In this document: positions 46,597 to 56,724 of the stretch, one piece after another | Layout of the letters: every line of letters begins with the position of its first letter | Numbering within the stretch: the stretch's first letter is position 1 | Assembly (NCBI GenBank): GCA_002421995.1 | Contig: DISP01000016.1 | Location: 22,898 to 86,897, forward strand | Length of the DNA stretch: 64,000 bases | Direction: 5' to 3' | Origin: Bacteroidales bacterium UBA6207 | GTDB lineage: Bacteria > Bacteroidota > Bacteroidia > Bacteroidales > F082 | Program-made: the position numbers and the translations under genes | The notes under the pieces: generated by a model | The model's database searches: none | The model's input: only the letters and a program-made list of their open reading frames with translations | What the model was told of the DNA's origin: nothing

Positions 46597-49010
46597 CAGA
46601 AGGGGTAACCGATACCAAAGTTCCACACCACCTGATTCAGCTCCAGCTTATTGAACATCCAACGCGCATCTTCCTGCATTGACGGGTTTCGTAAGGGGAC
46701 AGCAGCATCAAGCCGAAAAATGAAAAAAGAAAAATCGAATCTGAATCCAATGCCTGCATCAATTGCCACCTCTTTGTAAAATGTATCGAAATGAAATGTT
46801 CCGTTTTTAAAATAGGATTGATCGCGCAATGTCCAGATGTTTCCGGCATCAATAAATAAGGCACCTTTTAAATAACTCCAAACCGGGAAACGGTATTCGA
46901 GGTTCATCTCTAACTGCAGGTCGCCAATTCGTTCGATATTTATATTTGCCGAATCAGTAAACGAACCCGGCCCCAACTGTCGCAACTGCCATCCCCTGAG
47001 TCCGTTCGATCCACCGGCGTAATAGCTTCGTTCAAAGGGCATTTCAGTGCTGTTGCCATAAGAATAACCCAAACCAATCATCGTTCGCCAAACAAGGCGC
47101 TGTTCGGTTGTCAAAACCCTGTAATACCTGAAGTCGTGATCCATCCGCAGATACTGGGCATATCTAATCCCAAGAAATGTGTGATAATCATGAGTTTCTT
47201 CAAGTAATGGAGTTGAATTGAACAGGGAAACGAGTCCTCCGGCAGCATCAATGTTCAGCCGATAATAAATAAAATCCCTAAGTTTATTAACGTTTTGATT
47301 GTTATATATATAACTGTATGTTGATCCAAGGATGAGGTGATCTGAGTATTGATCTTTGAAGCGTTGGTTGGTTAACTCCTCCAGATATTCCTGAAAGACT
47401 GGCGAAGGATTCACTTTCACAGAACTAAGGCTCACCGGTGTTAGAAGATGCTGTCGGGTGGGTCGTGTCATCCAGTCATAACCAAAGCTGGCTTTTAAAA
47501 TCGTCCTGCTGTAAAGCTGGCGTTTCTGGCTGCTGAAACCCAACAAAATATTTGTTTTTGGCAGATACTCCTTGGCGAAGGTTCTTAATCTGAAAGGACT
47601 TACAAATCGTGGAAAATGCAAATTTGCATCAATACCTGTTTCGGTTGTATTAAAAATGCCGCTGTTTTCAATTCCTTCAAGGTTCACATTACTTATGCGT
47701 TGCGCCTCGAAGCCCCCGTTCAGGCGAAGCCTTAAGACTTCCGCACCTTTGAAAAGGTTTTTGTTTGTAAATACCAGGCTACCCCTAATACCAAGATCGC
47801 CTCCGCTGTTGGTTCCTTCCAACTCCACGGAATAGGCATTTACTTTGCTTCGTTGCAGGAAAATATTACAATCCAGCCAGTTGGTATCAGACATCATCCC
47901 CGGAGCCTTGAGCAATACCGGTTCATAAGTGATATTGCTGGCCCGGTATATCTTCAGATTGGTAAGGCCCTTGTACGTCTGCCGAAGACTATTTATACTA
48001 AACGGTAAATCTTCTTCGACCTGAATTATCGTATTGAATATCTGCGGTTTAATTTTCAAATCACCCTGCGCCATAAAACCAATCCGCGACTCGCCCGGGC
48101 CGCTAAGCCTTTTCCGCCAATGATACACGGTGTCATAGACAGGTTTTTGCTGCGTAAAAGGATCGTGCCGTGGAAAAACATTTACGTCACGGATAAAAAA
48201 ACGCTTATGGAAACCGGTTTCGGTCTTCATCAGTGGGTTGTTGATAATCATTTTTAAAGCCAAGTCATGCTTTTGAAGACTGCTGTCAACATCAAAAACA
48301 ATGAATTCCTTGGTAAAGTCGAAATAACCATTGTTTTTCAGGTGGTTTGTAATGCGGTCGCGTTCAGCGTCAAGTGCATAAGCGTCGTACAACTGTCCCT
48401 CTTTAATTAGTGTAGCAGCTGAAATGCTGCTTACAAAAGTATTGAGCAGGGTATCAGATATGATGGTTTCGGCAGCTGAAATCCGGTAGGGCTTACCAAG
48501 TTTCACATGGTAGATCACTGTACCGAGTCTATTCCTGCTCTCTTTAACCTCGGAAGTTACTTCATTATCAAAATATCCTTTGTTGAACGAATACCTTGAA
48601 AACTGTTGTGCAGTGTTCGTATTTTGATTGTAGTCAACATATTCAGGGTCTTGTCCGGAATGCTCATACACCCACCGCCAAAAACGTTTTCTTTGCCTTG
48701 AAGCCGAATAATAATGATACCATAATGAAATACGGTTTCCAAGAAACTTCTTGTTTGGTTTTTGGGCAATCAGGTACTCGAGATCAGAGATAGTGAAATT
48801 CTCAGGCTTCCCGTCAATAACGACCGTGTTTTTGTTAAGAAGCAGTTTATCCTTTGGTATAAATCTGGTTGCAGTGCAGGAAGTGAGCATCAGTATGATG
48901 AAAACCATCTGAAGTGCTGTAACAACAATACGCTTTATCAAGCTGTTGTTGTAGTCAGGATATTGTGAAATACGTTTGTTTACTAAAAATTTAATAAAGC
49001 TGAACACCAT
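46596..49010 (-). CDS. TamL-like BamA/TamA-family outer-membrane lipoprotein
   Basis: This 804-residue protein has a hydrophobic segment with a lipobox LTSC (Cys45), three or so POTRA-like periplasmic domains (about 60-400, e.g. GKPYRISAAETIISD), and a C-terminal 16-strand barrel domain with the lid-loop motif ERSYYAGGSNGLRGWQLRQLG (about 680-700) and a final aromatic residue in FGIGYPF. Lipidated TamA relatives (TamL) are characteristic of Bacteroidota and work with TamB in outer-membrane assembly; TamB is not seen here. The ATG at 49010 puts the lipobox unusually deep. A TTG at 48941 would give a conventional signal (IKRIVVTALQ then MVFIILMLTSC), so the true start may be there. It shares a base with the helicase start. 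Confidence 0.85.
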   Translation of the reverse strand: MVFSFIKFLVNKRISQYPDYNNSLIKRIVVTALQMVFIILMLTSCTATRFIPKDKLLLNKNTVVIDGKPENFTISDLEYLIAQKPNKKFLGNRISLWYHYYSASRQRKRFWRWVYEHSGQDPEYVDYNQNTNTAQQFSRYSFNKGYFDNEVTSEVKESRNRLGTVIYHVKLGKPYRISAAETIISDTLLNTFVSSISAATLIKEGQLYDAYALDAERDRITNHLKNNGYFDFTKEFIVFDVDSSLQKHDLALKMIINNPLMKTETGFHKRFFIRDVNVFPRHDPFTQQKPVYDTVYHWRKRLSGPGESRIGFMAQGDLKIKPQIFNTIIQVEEDLPFSINSLRQTYKGLTNLKIYRASNITYEPVLLKAPGMMSDTNWLDCNIFLQRSKVNAYSVELEGTNSGGDLGIRGSLVFTNKNLFKGAEVLRLRLNGGFEAQRISNVNLEGIENSGIFNTTETGIDANLHFPRFVSPFRLRTFAKEYLPKTNILLGFSSQKRQLYSRTILKASFGYDWMTRPTRQHLLTPVSLSSVKVNPSPVFQEYLEELTNQRFKDQYSDHLILGSTYSYIYNNQNVNKLRDFIYYRLNIDAAGGLVSLFNSTPLLEETHDYHTFLGIRYAQYLRMDHDFRYYRVLTTEQRLVWRTMIGLGYSYGNSTEMPFERSYYAGGSNGLRGWQLRQLGPGSFTDSANINIERIGDLQLEMNLEYRFPVWSYLKGALFIDAGNIWTLRDQSYFKNGTFHFDTFYKEVAIDAGIGFRFDFSFFIFRLDAAVPLRNPSMQEDARWMFNKLELNQVVWNFGIGYPF

Positions 49011-49049
49011 CTTTACAGGTAATTTTTTTTTGACCTCCTTCCGGTCTTA

Positions 49050-49079
49050 CAAAGATAAAACAAAAGGCCATATTTCAAA
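49050..49079 (-). promoter_or_regulatory. Putative promoter of the TamL-like gene
   Basis: On the minus strand TTTG (49076-49079) is followed after 18 bp by TATCTTTG (49050-49057), close to the Bacteroidota -33/-7 consensus. A start near 49043 would give a leader of about 33 bases to the first ATG. Confidence 0.5.
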
Positions 49080-49260
49080 CCATAATCACAACTTGCCTAA
49101 CCAAGTCAACAGCTACTCATGCAGAACAGAAAATTGTTCACTTGATACTTTCTGAATCATTCAAATAAATGATGGTTGATGAAATAGCACAGTGTATATC
49201 CGGTTCGTAAGATCGTTTTCGTAAGGATACCGGTTAGAAATTCACATGCGGAAGAAATGT

Positions 49261-49298
49261 AAAAAAAATTCCTCCTGCCCTTTTCGGACAGGAGGAAT
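49261..49298 (-). terminator. Rho-independent terminator after the first giant surface-protein gene
   Basis: On the minus strand ATTCCTCCTG (49289-49298 complement) pairs with CAGGAGGAAT across an 11-base loop, followed by a run of eight T residues (complement of 49261-49268). It lies about 30 bp after the stop of the 2441-residue protein gene. Confidence 0.88.
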
Positions 49299-49328
49299 CT
49301 ATATTACGGCCTGTGGGCCATTCAGGAT

Positions 49329-52300
49329 TTATTTCACAAACACAACGGTACCTCTCACCTGCCAGGTCTTCATCTGACCTTCGAGGGTGATACGGTAGAA
49401 ATACTGGCCTGCATCGCGCAGATCGTGGCGGTTAAGCTCAATCTGGTGTTGTCCGGCTACCTGATTTTCAGCAACAAGGGTCTTTACTTGCTGTCCAAAA
49501 TAATTGTAAACTACAACACTAACCTTTCCTGCTTCGGGCAATACATAGCTGATACGTGTATTGTCAGAGAACGGATTTGGATAGCTGTTGTGTGTCAAAC
49601 TCAGCATGTTCAGGTCTTCTATTCCTGTAACACCGGTTTCAATATAAGGACTTGTCAGGCTGATTCCACTTAGTACTGTCGCGGTAACATCGGCAAACTC
49701 AACACCTTCGAGCAATTCGAAGTATCTGCTGCCAACGTTCAGCTCACCCAGGATTTTAACTTTCACATTCACAAGGGTTTCACCTGTGGCAAAGTTTTTA
49801 CCGTTTTGGTCAACCCAGCTAATGCGGACAGTTCCGGCCTCAGCATCAACATGGTGGATTGGGTATCCCTCCACATCAATCACTTCGATAAGCTGATTAT
49901 CAAAGCTGAAACCAAGCGTCATGGCTGCCAGATTTGCTGATTGGTCAATCCTTACAGGAATAACAACTTCGCTTCCTTTCGAAGATGCAATCATTCCATT
50001 GTAGTTGAGCATTTCGCCTTCTTTTGCACCTGATCCCGGTTTGTAACTTGCATTGACATCGCCGGCTGCAACGAGGTAGATGTTATAAACATTCAAACCG
50101 TCGCTCAGGTTGGTGAGCATTACTTCGTGGTAAACTTCTGATGCAGTTGTTGCGGCGTTATAGCTTCCATAAGGAGTAAATACAGCGCTAGGGGCTGTAG
50201 GATATGATACTGCACCATGGTTGCTTAGTCTTGTTGTAGCAAACATGAAGTTATGCGCACCGCCTGATAATGGTAAATAAGCAGCAGGGTTTGTCATCGC
50301 AAATTGCAGCAACAAGGCATCAACACCAGTGAGTGAATTGCTGTTGTTCAAGTCAGCAACCTTGTTAAACAGTGATGTGTAGTTTGGTACAGCAACAGGA
50401 GCTATCCAGGGCAGTTGTTCAACAATAGGATTGCTCGCTGTCATATAACCAATAATAAGTGCGTCGGCAGCAGTTGTACCACCATAATTGTTCCATGTCC
50501 AGACATTACCCAACTGGTTATTGGTAGCTTGTTCCCAAACTCTCAGTTTGTAGTCCTTACCTGATTCAACACCGATATATTCATAGTAAGAATCCATTCC
50601 GTTTTCGGCATTATAGCGCAACAGCTGGCGTTCGCCAATGGCTGTTTCACCTTCGAACAACTGAACATAGAATACACCGTAGTTATTGGGTGAAGGAATG
50701 ATTGTTTCCTGGTTGTTGAAATATTTCAACTGACCGGCAATTTTAGCTGTTGAGCTAAAGGTAGCTGTCAAAGCTTCATAGCAATAATTGATAGTATGTA
50801 CATAGGAAGCATTTGTTGAGATAACCATTCCATCAGCATTTTTCCAGTTCAAGAATTCCCAACCCGGTGTTGGTGTAGCCACCACAGTGACTGCAGTACC
50901 TGCAGGATAGTTGCCCGATCCGGTAACGGTACCACCGTTTACAGGATTTGCAAACAATTCGAGGAACGGAGGTGCCACATGCATTTCAACAGTGTTTGAG
51001 GTAGCAACCGGCACAACAGCGCAAGCGTGATTAGAGGTCATTACCACATGAACCTCGTCGCCGTCAAGCGGGATAAAACTAAAGGTTGAGGCGTTTGCGC
51101 CTGAAGCCACGTTGTTAACAAACCATTGATAGGAAGGATTGCTTCCGCCATTTTCAGGCACTGCAGTGAAGGTGACTGATGTAAAGTCGCAAACACTGGT
51201 AGCGTTGGCAAAAATGCTGACACCGGCTGTCAGGTCACTTGTAACATGAACTGTCAAAGGAGCAGATGTTGCAGGATTGTTCAATGCACAACCGATGCTT
51301 GAAGTCAATACAACGGTAACAACATCATTGTTTGCAGGAACATAAGCAAAATCAGCACTGTTTGTACCGGCATTGGTTCCGTTAACTTTCCATTGGTAAG
51401 CCGGAGTCAGACCACCATTGGTGGGAAGTGCCATGAAATGAACGAGTGTTCCAACACAAACATCTTCTGTAACCTGGATCACTTCGACACTCACTTGCAG
51501 GTCGTTTTGGATTGTCAGAACCATTGACGATTGCTGGCTGCAGCTGCTGCCCGGATCACCGGTAAGGGTGATGGTTGCGCTACCGTTAGCAATATCAAGG
51601 CTGCCGGGTGTATAAACCGGGTTTACTGCACTTGTGCTGCTAAAGGTACCATTGCCGCTTGTTGACCATAGAATAGTGGTATAGTTGCTGGCCGAAGCTG
51701 CAACAAACTGGAAGCTTTCGCCTGAACAAACAGCACCGTCAGGGCCGGCATTTACGATTGGCGACTTGATCACGGTGAGGGTTGCATTCACGTATGTGAA
51801 AGAATAATTACTACTTACTCCACCACCCAAAGTGATAGGATATGTTCCCGGTGCACTGTTTGGAAGAGCTGTCGTTGTAGCTGTTGGTGCGGTCTCAAGA
51901 TTTTCAGGACCTTCGCCTGCTACAAAACCGGCATAAGCAAATGTTAGCTCAGGATTGGGCGTAAACTGGCATTTTGTTTTATTGTCAGCAGTAACGGTCA
52001 ATCCTTTTTTGTTGATGGTCAAAACAACAGCAACGCGTGCGCTTTCGCAGCCTGCAACTGCATCAAATGCAGCAACCCAGGCATTGTAAACACCGGCATT
52101 TGTTTCAGATGGTGCTTCGGTTACTTCACCACCGCTTGCAGCATTGTACCAAACCAATGATGTGCCCACAGGAGCAACAGCATTGATGGTATGCAACATG
52201 CCATCGTAGGTTACGGTGAGGCTCTCCGCAGTTGGTGTCGGTATTGCATCAGGTTGTGTGATAACTATTGTGCCTGAAGCAGTAGTTGGCTCAGCGTCTG

Positions 52301-55300
52301 TTACAGAATAATAATACTCACCGGCTGCAAGATTAGTTAATGTTGCCTGATCACCGAAATAATCATTGGGGCCTAAAACATTAATCGTATAAGGCGGTGT
52401 ACCTCCAACTATGTTTAGCGTGATCGTACCATCATTTGATCCATTACATGAGAGTGGTGTGCTCTCAAAAGTTACATTCAAAGGTGTGTTGATTAGTACA
52501 TCATCAATATACCAATTGTGTGCATTTAAGCCTTCGTATTTAAAAGCAATATAAATCTGTTGTCCGGCATAAGCACCTAATGACAAGCCCGCAGTTTCAA
52601 CCCACGAAGCTACAACTTCATCTGTAGTCCAAATTTCAACATACTCACCATCGTTAGGATTCATGGAACCGGTTGATATTAACACACTGTTTTTATCATA
52701 ATCAAGAGGGTAAGCATTATATGACCAGAATGAGAGAGCATAGTCAGAACCTGCCGGAAGTTGAATTGGAGGAGTAATAAACCAACCTTCCTGATCAGCG
52801 CTGCTGTAGTAAACATGGTAGGCAGACGTTGTCCCACCTGGTGTATGGTTTTGTGCTGTTGTATAGGCCCAGTTTGTGCCACCTCCATCAGCGTTATAAG
52901 CAAGCCAACCCGAACGTGAAGGGCTTGCAGGTTCAAATGTTTCACGGAACGGGAAACTAACAACTGTTGGGTCTAAACCAACGCCTGTTAATGAAACAGT
53001 ATGGTTTAGTTTTCCATCATTTGCCTCAGACAATACTAAATTTGCAGCTTTTGCACCTGCTGATGATGGATCAAAATAGACCTGAACAGTGGCGCTTTGA
53101 CCTTCACCTAAAATAAGTGGATAGGCATTATTATCAACAAGTATAAAATCGGCGGGGTTCGTCCCGGTAATTGTTGTACCGGAAAGGTTAATTGTCCCAA
53201 TACCTTCATTGCTGAATGTGAAGGTTTGCGGGGCTGAAACACCAAAGATTGAAACAGTTCCAAAATCTTTCGAGCTTGGATTAATTGTGAAAATAGGCTC
53301 GGTTGGAGTAACTTCCACTTTAAAGTTATCAATATCAACATAATAATCACCAGCACCCCAAGTTGCCAAAAACTGAAATTTCACAGGACCACTTAAAGCC
53401 GACAGATCAATTCGTGTATTGGCAAAAGCAGTTGAAGTAATATGATTCGCCTGATTTATCGTAAATAACACATTGTAAGTGCTTCCGTTGTCAATACTGT
53501 ATAGTACTTCAACTTTATCAGAGGCTCCCAATGTGGTTGCAGTACTAGGATAGCTAGAGTAGTTTACGATACGGTAATCAAACACCAATCTGCAAGGACT
53601 TCCCGCAGGCACAATGATTGTTGGTGTGCTTACGTTAGCATTGGGAACAGATGAATAAATGTTTTTGTATAAACCATTACTACTATTATTTCCATGGATA
53701 GAGCTAATTTCGAAAACACTACCTGTTCCTGCCCAACCTCCGGGCAGAGTCAGCGCTGCATTAAAATCTTGAATGTATGGTACACTATAGAAGGTTGTAG
53801 CATTGGCATTCAGATAGGTAGATGAGTATTTTGGCCCTGAAACAACTGTCCAGATACGGTAATAATAAGTTGTACCTTCCATAAGACCGGCATGAGCATA
53901 CAATCCTGCTGCACTACCAACATAATGTACAGTACCACCACCTGTGATTGTTTGTCCTGCGACCAATGAACCGGTTGGGCTTCCAAACGTATTGCTTGTG
54001 TTCCATGCTACAATAATGTTATTACCGGCATCATTAGGAGTCGCTGAGAAAGTAACTTGTGACGCACTGGTAGCAGTTGCCGTGAAAGCAGCCGGGGCAG
54101 CAGGTAATGTTATTACATTTCCGGTCAGCGGAGAGTTTGTGCGATAGATCGGACCTGAACATTCAGCTCCTGTGGCGTAAGCAAATACAAAATAATAATA
54201 TTGTGTTGCAGCGGTAAGGGATGAATGTGTAAAAGTTGTTCCTGTTCCACTATAAACCACGGTTGCATCTCCAAGGGTTGTGCCTGCAATATAGGTTGTC
54301 TTATTTTGGGGAAGCGTAGTCAATGTGCTGCTTGTGCTTGCCAAAACAAGGTAACCAGTTGCGGTCGGACTAGCTGTAAAACTACCTCCAACACTATTGG
54401 TTTGAGGTGTGAGAACCAGGGCTGTTGGTTGAGCTTGAGGCGTCGGACATGCCGGGGGAAGCATTCTGACTGTAACATCATCAATCTTCATCCAAAACAT
54501 ATCAGTTACGTCATAGTGGCGCCATGCGATGTAAATACTTTGACCGTTGTATGCGAATAGGTTTACAGTACGCAACAAATAAATCTCGCTTGATAAAGTC
54601 TCGACAAAAACCTCTGTAAAATTAGCAGGATCTGTGCCGGTTGTAGAAATATACACCCCATACTTCTCAGCTGCAAAGTCAGGATCTTGTGCTGCAACAT
54701 AATAATCCAAAACAAACTCTCCGGTGGCAGGAATGTTAAGCTGTGGACTTATCAACCAGTTATCAGGGGTCAGTGCTGTAGAAGTTGGATTATCATAAGA
54801 AGCTGAACCTGCTGACCCGGTACCAGAATGAGATGGATATAAAGCCGCAGTCGTTACCTTTTCCCAATTGTAGCCATCATTATCTTCATCAAGAGATTGC
54901 CAGCATACCGGCGGAAAGTATGCACCTTCAAAGCCTTCAGTCCAGGGATAAGTTGTGACAGGGCTACATAGGGTACTGAACAAAGTTGCGGCACTCCAGA
55001 TACTCACTTCACCACCTCCACAATTACTTTGAATGTAAAAGTTATAATAAGTTCCTGACGTAAGGTTGGTAAAATTGACAGAAAGGCCAGCGGTGTTGCC
55101 AGAGGCAACAAGGCCTGTAGCACCTGATCCTGGAAGACCACTTGTTCTTAACTCATAATCATAGCCACCGGCCGGAACTGGATTTGCCGCATCCCAACTA
55201 ATTGTAGCTGAGGTCAATGCAATATTCGATGTGCCGATATTATCAGGAACAAAACATTGAGGAGCTTCTTCAATCACTATGTTATCGAGGTAAAGATTGT

Positions 55301-56654
55301 TACCATAGGCACTTACTCCTTCAAGTTTTATTGCATTTGTTCCAACAGGCAATAAATATGTTTTTGTTGCCCATTGTGTTGATGACGGAGTAAAAGCACC
55401 AGATGAATAAGCTCCGGCGGTATTCAGGGGACCCGATGCTCCACCAAGTAATTGCTCAAGCTGGGTAAAACTACTACCATTATTTGTTGAATAATAAATA
55501 ACTAATTTATCAACTTGTGTTGAATAGGTTGCATAAGCATGATCAAATGAGAGCTGAGGATTGGCTAAATTGAAATTAGGTGAAACTAAGCTAAAAGCAA
55601 CACCTGATGAAATATTATAAAAATCTGCTTTTGCTGAAGCGAGACCTACACCATAACCGCTGCAAGCCGCCGACCTCACCCAGCTTGAACTACCTGTAAG
55701 CGACCAGCAAGTTGGCGGGAAAGTAACAGCTTCAAAACTTTCTGAAAATTCGGTAAGTGATTCGCAAAGTGTTGCAAAAGCTTTTGGTCCCGCCCAGGTA
55801 CTGTATGTGCTTGCTCCACAGTTAGAACGTACATATAAGTTATATGAAGTTGCTGCTGTTAAACCAGTTACATTGGCTGTTGTGACTCCGGCGGCGGTGC
55901 TGCCACTTGCAGCAAGACCTGTTGCTCCACTTCCGCCTGCACCGCTGGTGCGAACTTCCCATTCATATCCGTTGGAAGGTGCAGTACCTGGAGCAGTCCA
56001 GGATATGGTTGCAGAAGTAGCGCTAACATTTGAAACAACTAATGCACTCGGAGATGAACAAGCTTCAGGAAATGCCAATTGAATCTGGGATAAGGTACCA
56101 GTTCTACCAGAAGCTGTTGGAGGGGCTGATGGATTGGGGTTAGTAACATCATCTCTGTAGTAAATACCTGTGTTTGTACCACTTGTAAATGATCTCCAAG
56201 TAATTGAACAGGTGTAACTAGGTGTATTCTCGTCAACGGCAACCACCAAGTTATCAACATTGTTATATGCAAATGGTGACGATAGCGTAATTTCCAACCA
56301 ATTCCCGGCAGCCGGATAAGTTACATTTCCTGAAAAAACCTGAGTTAGTCCTGTTAAAGGTACCCAATCCGTAGTTGATGAGAACGATGTCTTTGTCGTA
56401 TGACCTAGATATACAGTCCAATTGAGATTATTTGTGGTTGTTCCACTCACATAATAAAATCTAATTTTTTCAATGTTTCCGGCTGTATTAATTTGAGCCT
56501 TGGTAAAAATTTGTTGGGTGTAGGAATACCCCCAACAAGAGGTAATAGGCATTGTTGTATTAGTTGCTGTCCCACTTCCAATCTGAATCGTTTGGGCAAG
56601 TGTATAACCAGTAAACATGGACAACATAAGAAAAAGCAAATAAACTTTTTTCAT
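49329..56654 (-). CDS. Giant T9SS-exported multidomain surface protein
   Basis: From the ATG at 56654 this is a 2441-residue protein with a signal peptide (KKVYLLFLMLSMFTGYTLAQ). Domains by eye: an N-terminal beta domain (22-198), Fn3 (200-296), cleaved-adhesin/MAM-like (298-463), Fn3 (467-562), cleaved-adhesin-like (563-731), two Fn3-like (735-955), adhesin-like (957-1115), a Hydin/ASPM-type sandwich (1119-1228), adhesin-like (1229-1390), a SprB repeat (1392-1470), an MBG-type domain (about 1550-1630), Ig/PKD-like repeats (1635-1890), and an InlB B-repeat-like domain (1895-1968). A dockerin-like plus cohesin-like module follows (from 1970), then a type A T9SS sorting domain (2351-2441, SYPNPFSDN). 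It should be displayed on or released from the cell surface and probably mediates adhesion. No catalytic domain is recognised. Confidence 0.92.
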   Translation of the reverse strand: MKKVYLLFLMLSMFTGYTLAQTIQIGSGTATNTTMPITSCWGYSYTQQIFTKAQINTAGNIEKIRFYYVSGTTTNNLNWTVYLGHTTKTSFSSTTDWVPLTGLTQVFSGNVTYPAAGNWLEITLSSPFAYNNVDNLVVAVDENTPSYTCSITWRSFTSGTNTGIYYRDDVTNPNPSAPPTASGRTGTLSQIQLAFPEACSSPSALVVSNVSATSATISWTAPGTAPSNGYEWEVRTSGAGGSGATGLAASGSTAAGVTTANVTGLTAATSYNLYVRSNCGASTYSTWAGPKAFATLCESLTEFSESFEAVTFPPTCWSLTGSSSWVRSAACSGYGVGLASAKADFYNISSGVAFSLVSPNFNLANPQLSFDHAYATYSTQVDKLVIYYSTNNGSSFTQLEQLLGGASGPLNTAGAYSSGAFTPSSTQWATKTYLLPVGTNAIKLEGVSAYGNNLYLDNIVIEEAPQCFVPDNIGTSNIALTSATISWDAANPVPAGGYDYELRTSGLPGSGATGLVASGNTAGLSVNFTNLTSGTYYNFYIQSNCGGGEVSIWSAATLFSTLCSPVTTYPWTEGFEGAYFPPVCWQSLDEDNDGYNWEKVTTAALYPSHSGTGSAGSASYDNPTSTALTPDNWLISPQLNIPATGEFVLDYYVAAQDPDFAAEKYGVYISTTGTDPANFTEVFVETLSSEIYLLRTVNLFAYNGQSIYIAWRHYDVTDMFWMKIDDVTVRMLPPACPTPQAQPTALVLTPQTNSVGGSFTASPTATGYLVLASTSSTLTTLPQNKTTYIAGTTLGDATVVYSGTGTTFTHSSLTAATQYYYFVFAYATGAECSGPIYRTNSPLTGNVITLPAAPAAFTATATSASQVTFSATPNDAGNNIIVAWNTSNTFGSPTGSLVAGQTITGGGTVHYVGSAAGLYAHAGLMEGTTYYYRIWTVVSGPKYSSTYLNANATTFYSVPYIQDFNAALTLPGGWAGTGSVFEISSIHGNNSSNGLYKNIYSSVPNANVSTPTIIVPAGSPCRLVFDYRIVNYSSYPSTATTLGASDKVEVLYSIDNGSTYNVLFTINQANHITSTAFANTRIDLSALSGPVKFQFLATWGAGDYYVDIDNFKVEVTPTEPIFTINPSSKDFGTVSIFGVSAPQTFTFSNEGIGTINLSGTTITGTNPADFILVDNNAYPLILGEGQSATVQVYFDPSSAGAKAANLVLSEANDGKLNHTVSLTGVGLDPTVVSFPFRETFEPASPSRSGWLAYNADGGGTNWAYTTAQNHTPGGTTSAYHVYYSSADQEGWFITPPIQLPAGSDYALSFWSYNAYPLDYDKNSVLISTGSMNPNDGEYVEIWTTDEVVASWVETAGLSLGAYAGQQIYIAFKYEGLNAHNWYIDDVLINTPLNVTFESTPLSCNGSNDGTITLNIVGGTPPYTINVLGPNDYFGDQATLTNLAAGEYYYSVTDAEPTTASGTIVITQPDAIPTPTAESLTVTYDGMLHTINAVAPVGTSLVWYNAASGGEVTEAPSETNAGVYNAWVAAFDAVAGCESARVAVVLTINKKGLTVTADNKTKCQFTPNPELTFAYAGFVAGEGPENLETAPTATTTALPNSAPGTYPITLGGGVSSNYSFTYVNATLTVIKSPIVNAGPDGAVCSGESFQFVAASASNYTTILWSTSGNGTFSSTSAVNPVYTPGSLDIANGSATITLTGDPGSSCSQQSSMVLTIQNDLQVSVEVIQVTEDVCVGTLVHFMALPTNGGLTPAYQWKVNGTNAGTNSADFAYVPANNDVVTVVLTSSIGCALNNPATSAPLTVHVTSDLTAGVSIFANATSVCDFTSVTFTAVPENGGSNPSYQWFVNNVASGANASTFSFIPLDGDEVHVVMTSNHACAVVPVATSNTVEMHVAPPFLELFANPVNGGTVTGSGNYPAGTAVTVVATPTPGWEFLNWKNADGMVISTNASYVHTINYCYEALTATFSSTAKIAGQLKYFNNQETIIPSPNNYGVFYVQLFEGETAIGERQLLRYNAENGMDSYYEYIGVESGKDYKLRVWEQATNNQLGNVWTWNNYGGTTAADALIIGYMTASNPIVEQLPWIAPVAVPNYTSLFNKVADLNNSNSLTGVDALLLQFAMTNPAAYLPLSGGAHNFMFATTRLSNHGAVSYPTAPSAVFTPYGSYNAATTASEVYHEVMLTNLSDGLNVYNIYLVAAGDVNASYKPGSGAKEGEMLNYNGMIASSKGSEVVIPVRIDQSANLAAMTLGFSFDNQLIEVIDVEGYPIHHVDAEAGTVRISWVDQNGKNFATGETLVNVKVKILGELNVGSRYFELLEGVEFADVTATVLSGISLTSPYIETGVTGIEDLNMLSLTHNSYPNPFSDNTRISYVLPEAGKVSVVVYNYFGQQVKTLVAENQVAGQHQIELNRHDLRDAGQYFYRITLEGQMKTWQVRGTVVFVK
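49332..50747 (-). other. Shared C-terminal module of giant protein 1: dockerin-like, cohesin-like, T9SS sorting domain
   Basis: The segment begins KIAGQLKYFN and is about half identical by eye to the end of the second giant protein (57104-58498). Two dockerin-like half repeats (GGTTAADALIIGYM and ADLNNSNSLTGVDALLLQF) lie at about 50286-50498. A cohesin-like sandwich (GSEVVIPVRIDQ; NLAAMTLGFSFDNQLIEVI; VRISWVDQ) lies at about 49743-49979, and the sorting domain at 49332-49604. The dockerin loop keeps Asp and Asn positions but lacks the full DxNxDG pattern, so calcium binding is uncertain. Confidence 0.7.
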
Positions 56655-56695
56655 AATCACGATTGTTTGGTAAAAAAAATAACTTATTTCACGCA

Positions 56696-56724
56696 CAAAC
56701 TTAATGTCTGCAGAAAGACACAAA
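56696..56724 (-). promoter_or_regulatory. Putative promoter of giant gene 1
   Basis: On the minus strand TTTG (56721-56724) and TAAGTTTG (56696-56703) are 17 bp apart, slightly short of the usual 19-21. The start codon is 41 bp further on. Confidence 0.38.

Larger units (their letters stand above)
49011..49328. other. Intergenic region between the TamL-like gene and the first giant gene
   Basis: This 318-bp spacer holds the promoter-like element of the TamL-like gene (49050-49079) and the terminator of the giant gene (49261-49298). Between them (about 49080-49260) I see no gene, only a short direct repeat of TTCGTAAG near 49205 and 49219. A purine-rich GGAAGGAGGTC on the minus strand (rc of 49032-49042) looks like a strong ribosome site but is 21 bases from the ATG, too far to be used in the usual way. 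Confidence 0.6.

Noticed and set aside
49032..49042. Strong GGAAGGAGGTC as the ribosome site of the TamL-like gene
   Set aside because: It lies 21 bases upstream of the first ATG with no usable start codon at the normal distance.
54225..54560. A Cys-rich plus-strand frame of 111 codons
   Set aside because: It is antisense to Fn3 and adhesin-like domains of giant gene 1. The cysteines come from reverse reading of Thr/Ala-rich codons.
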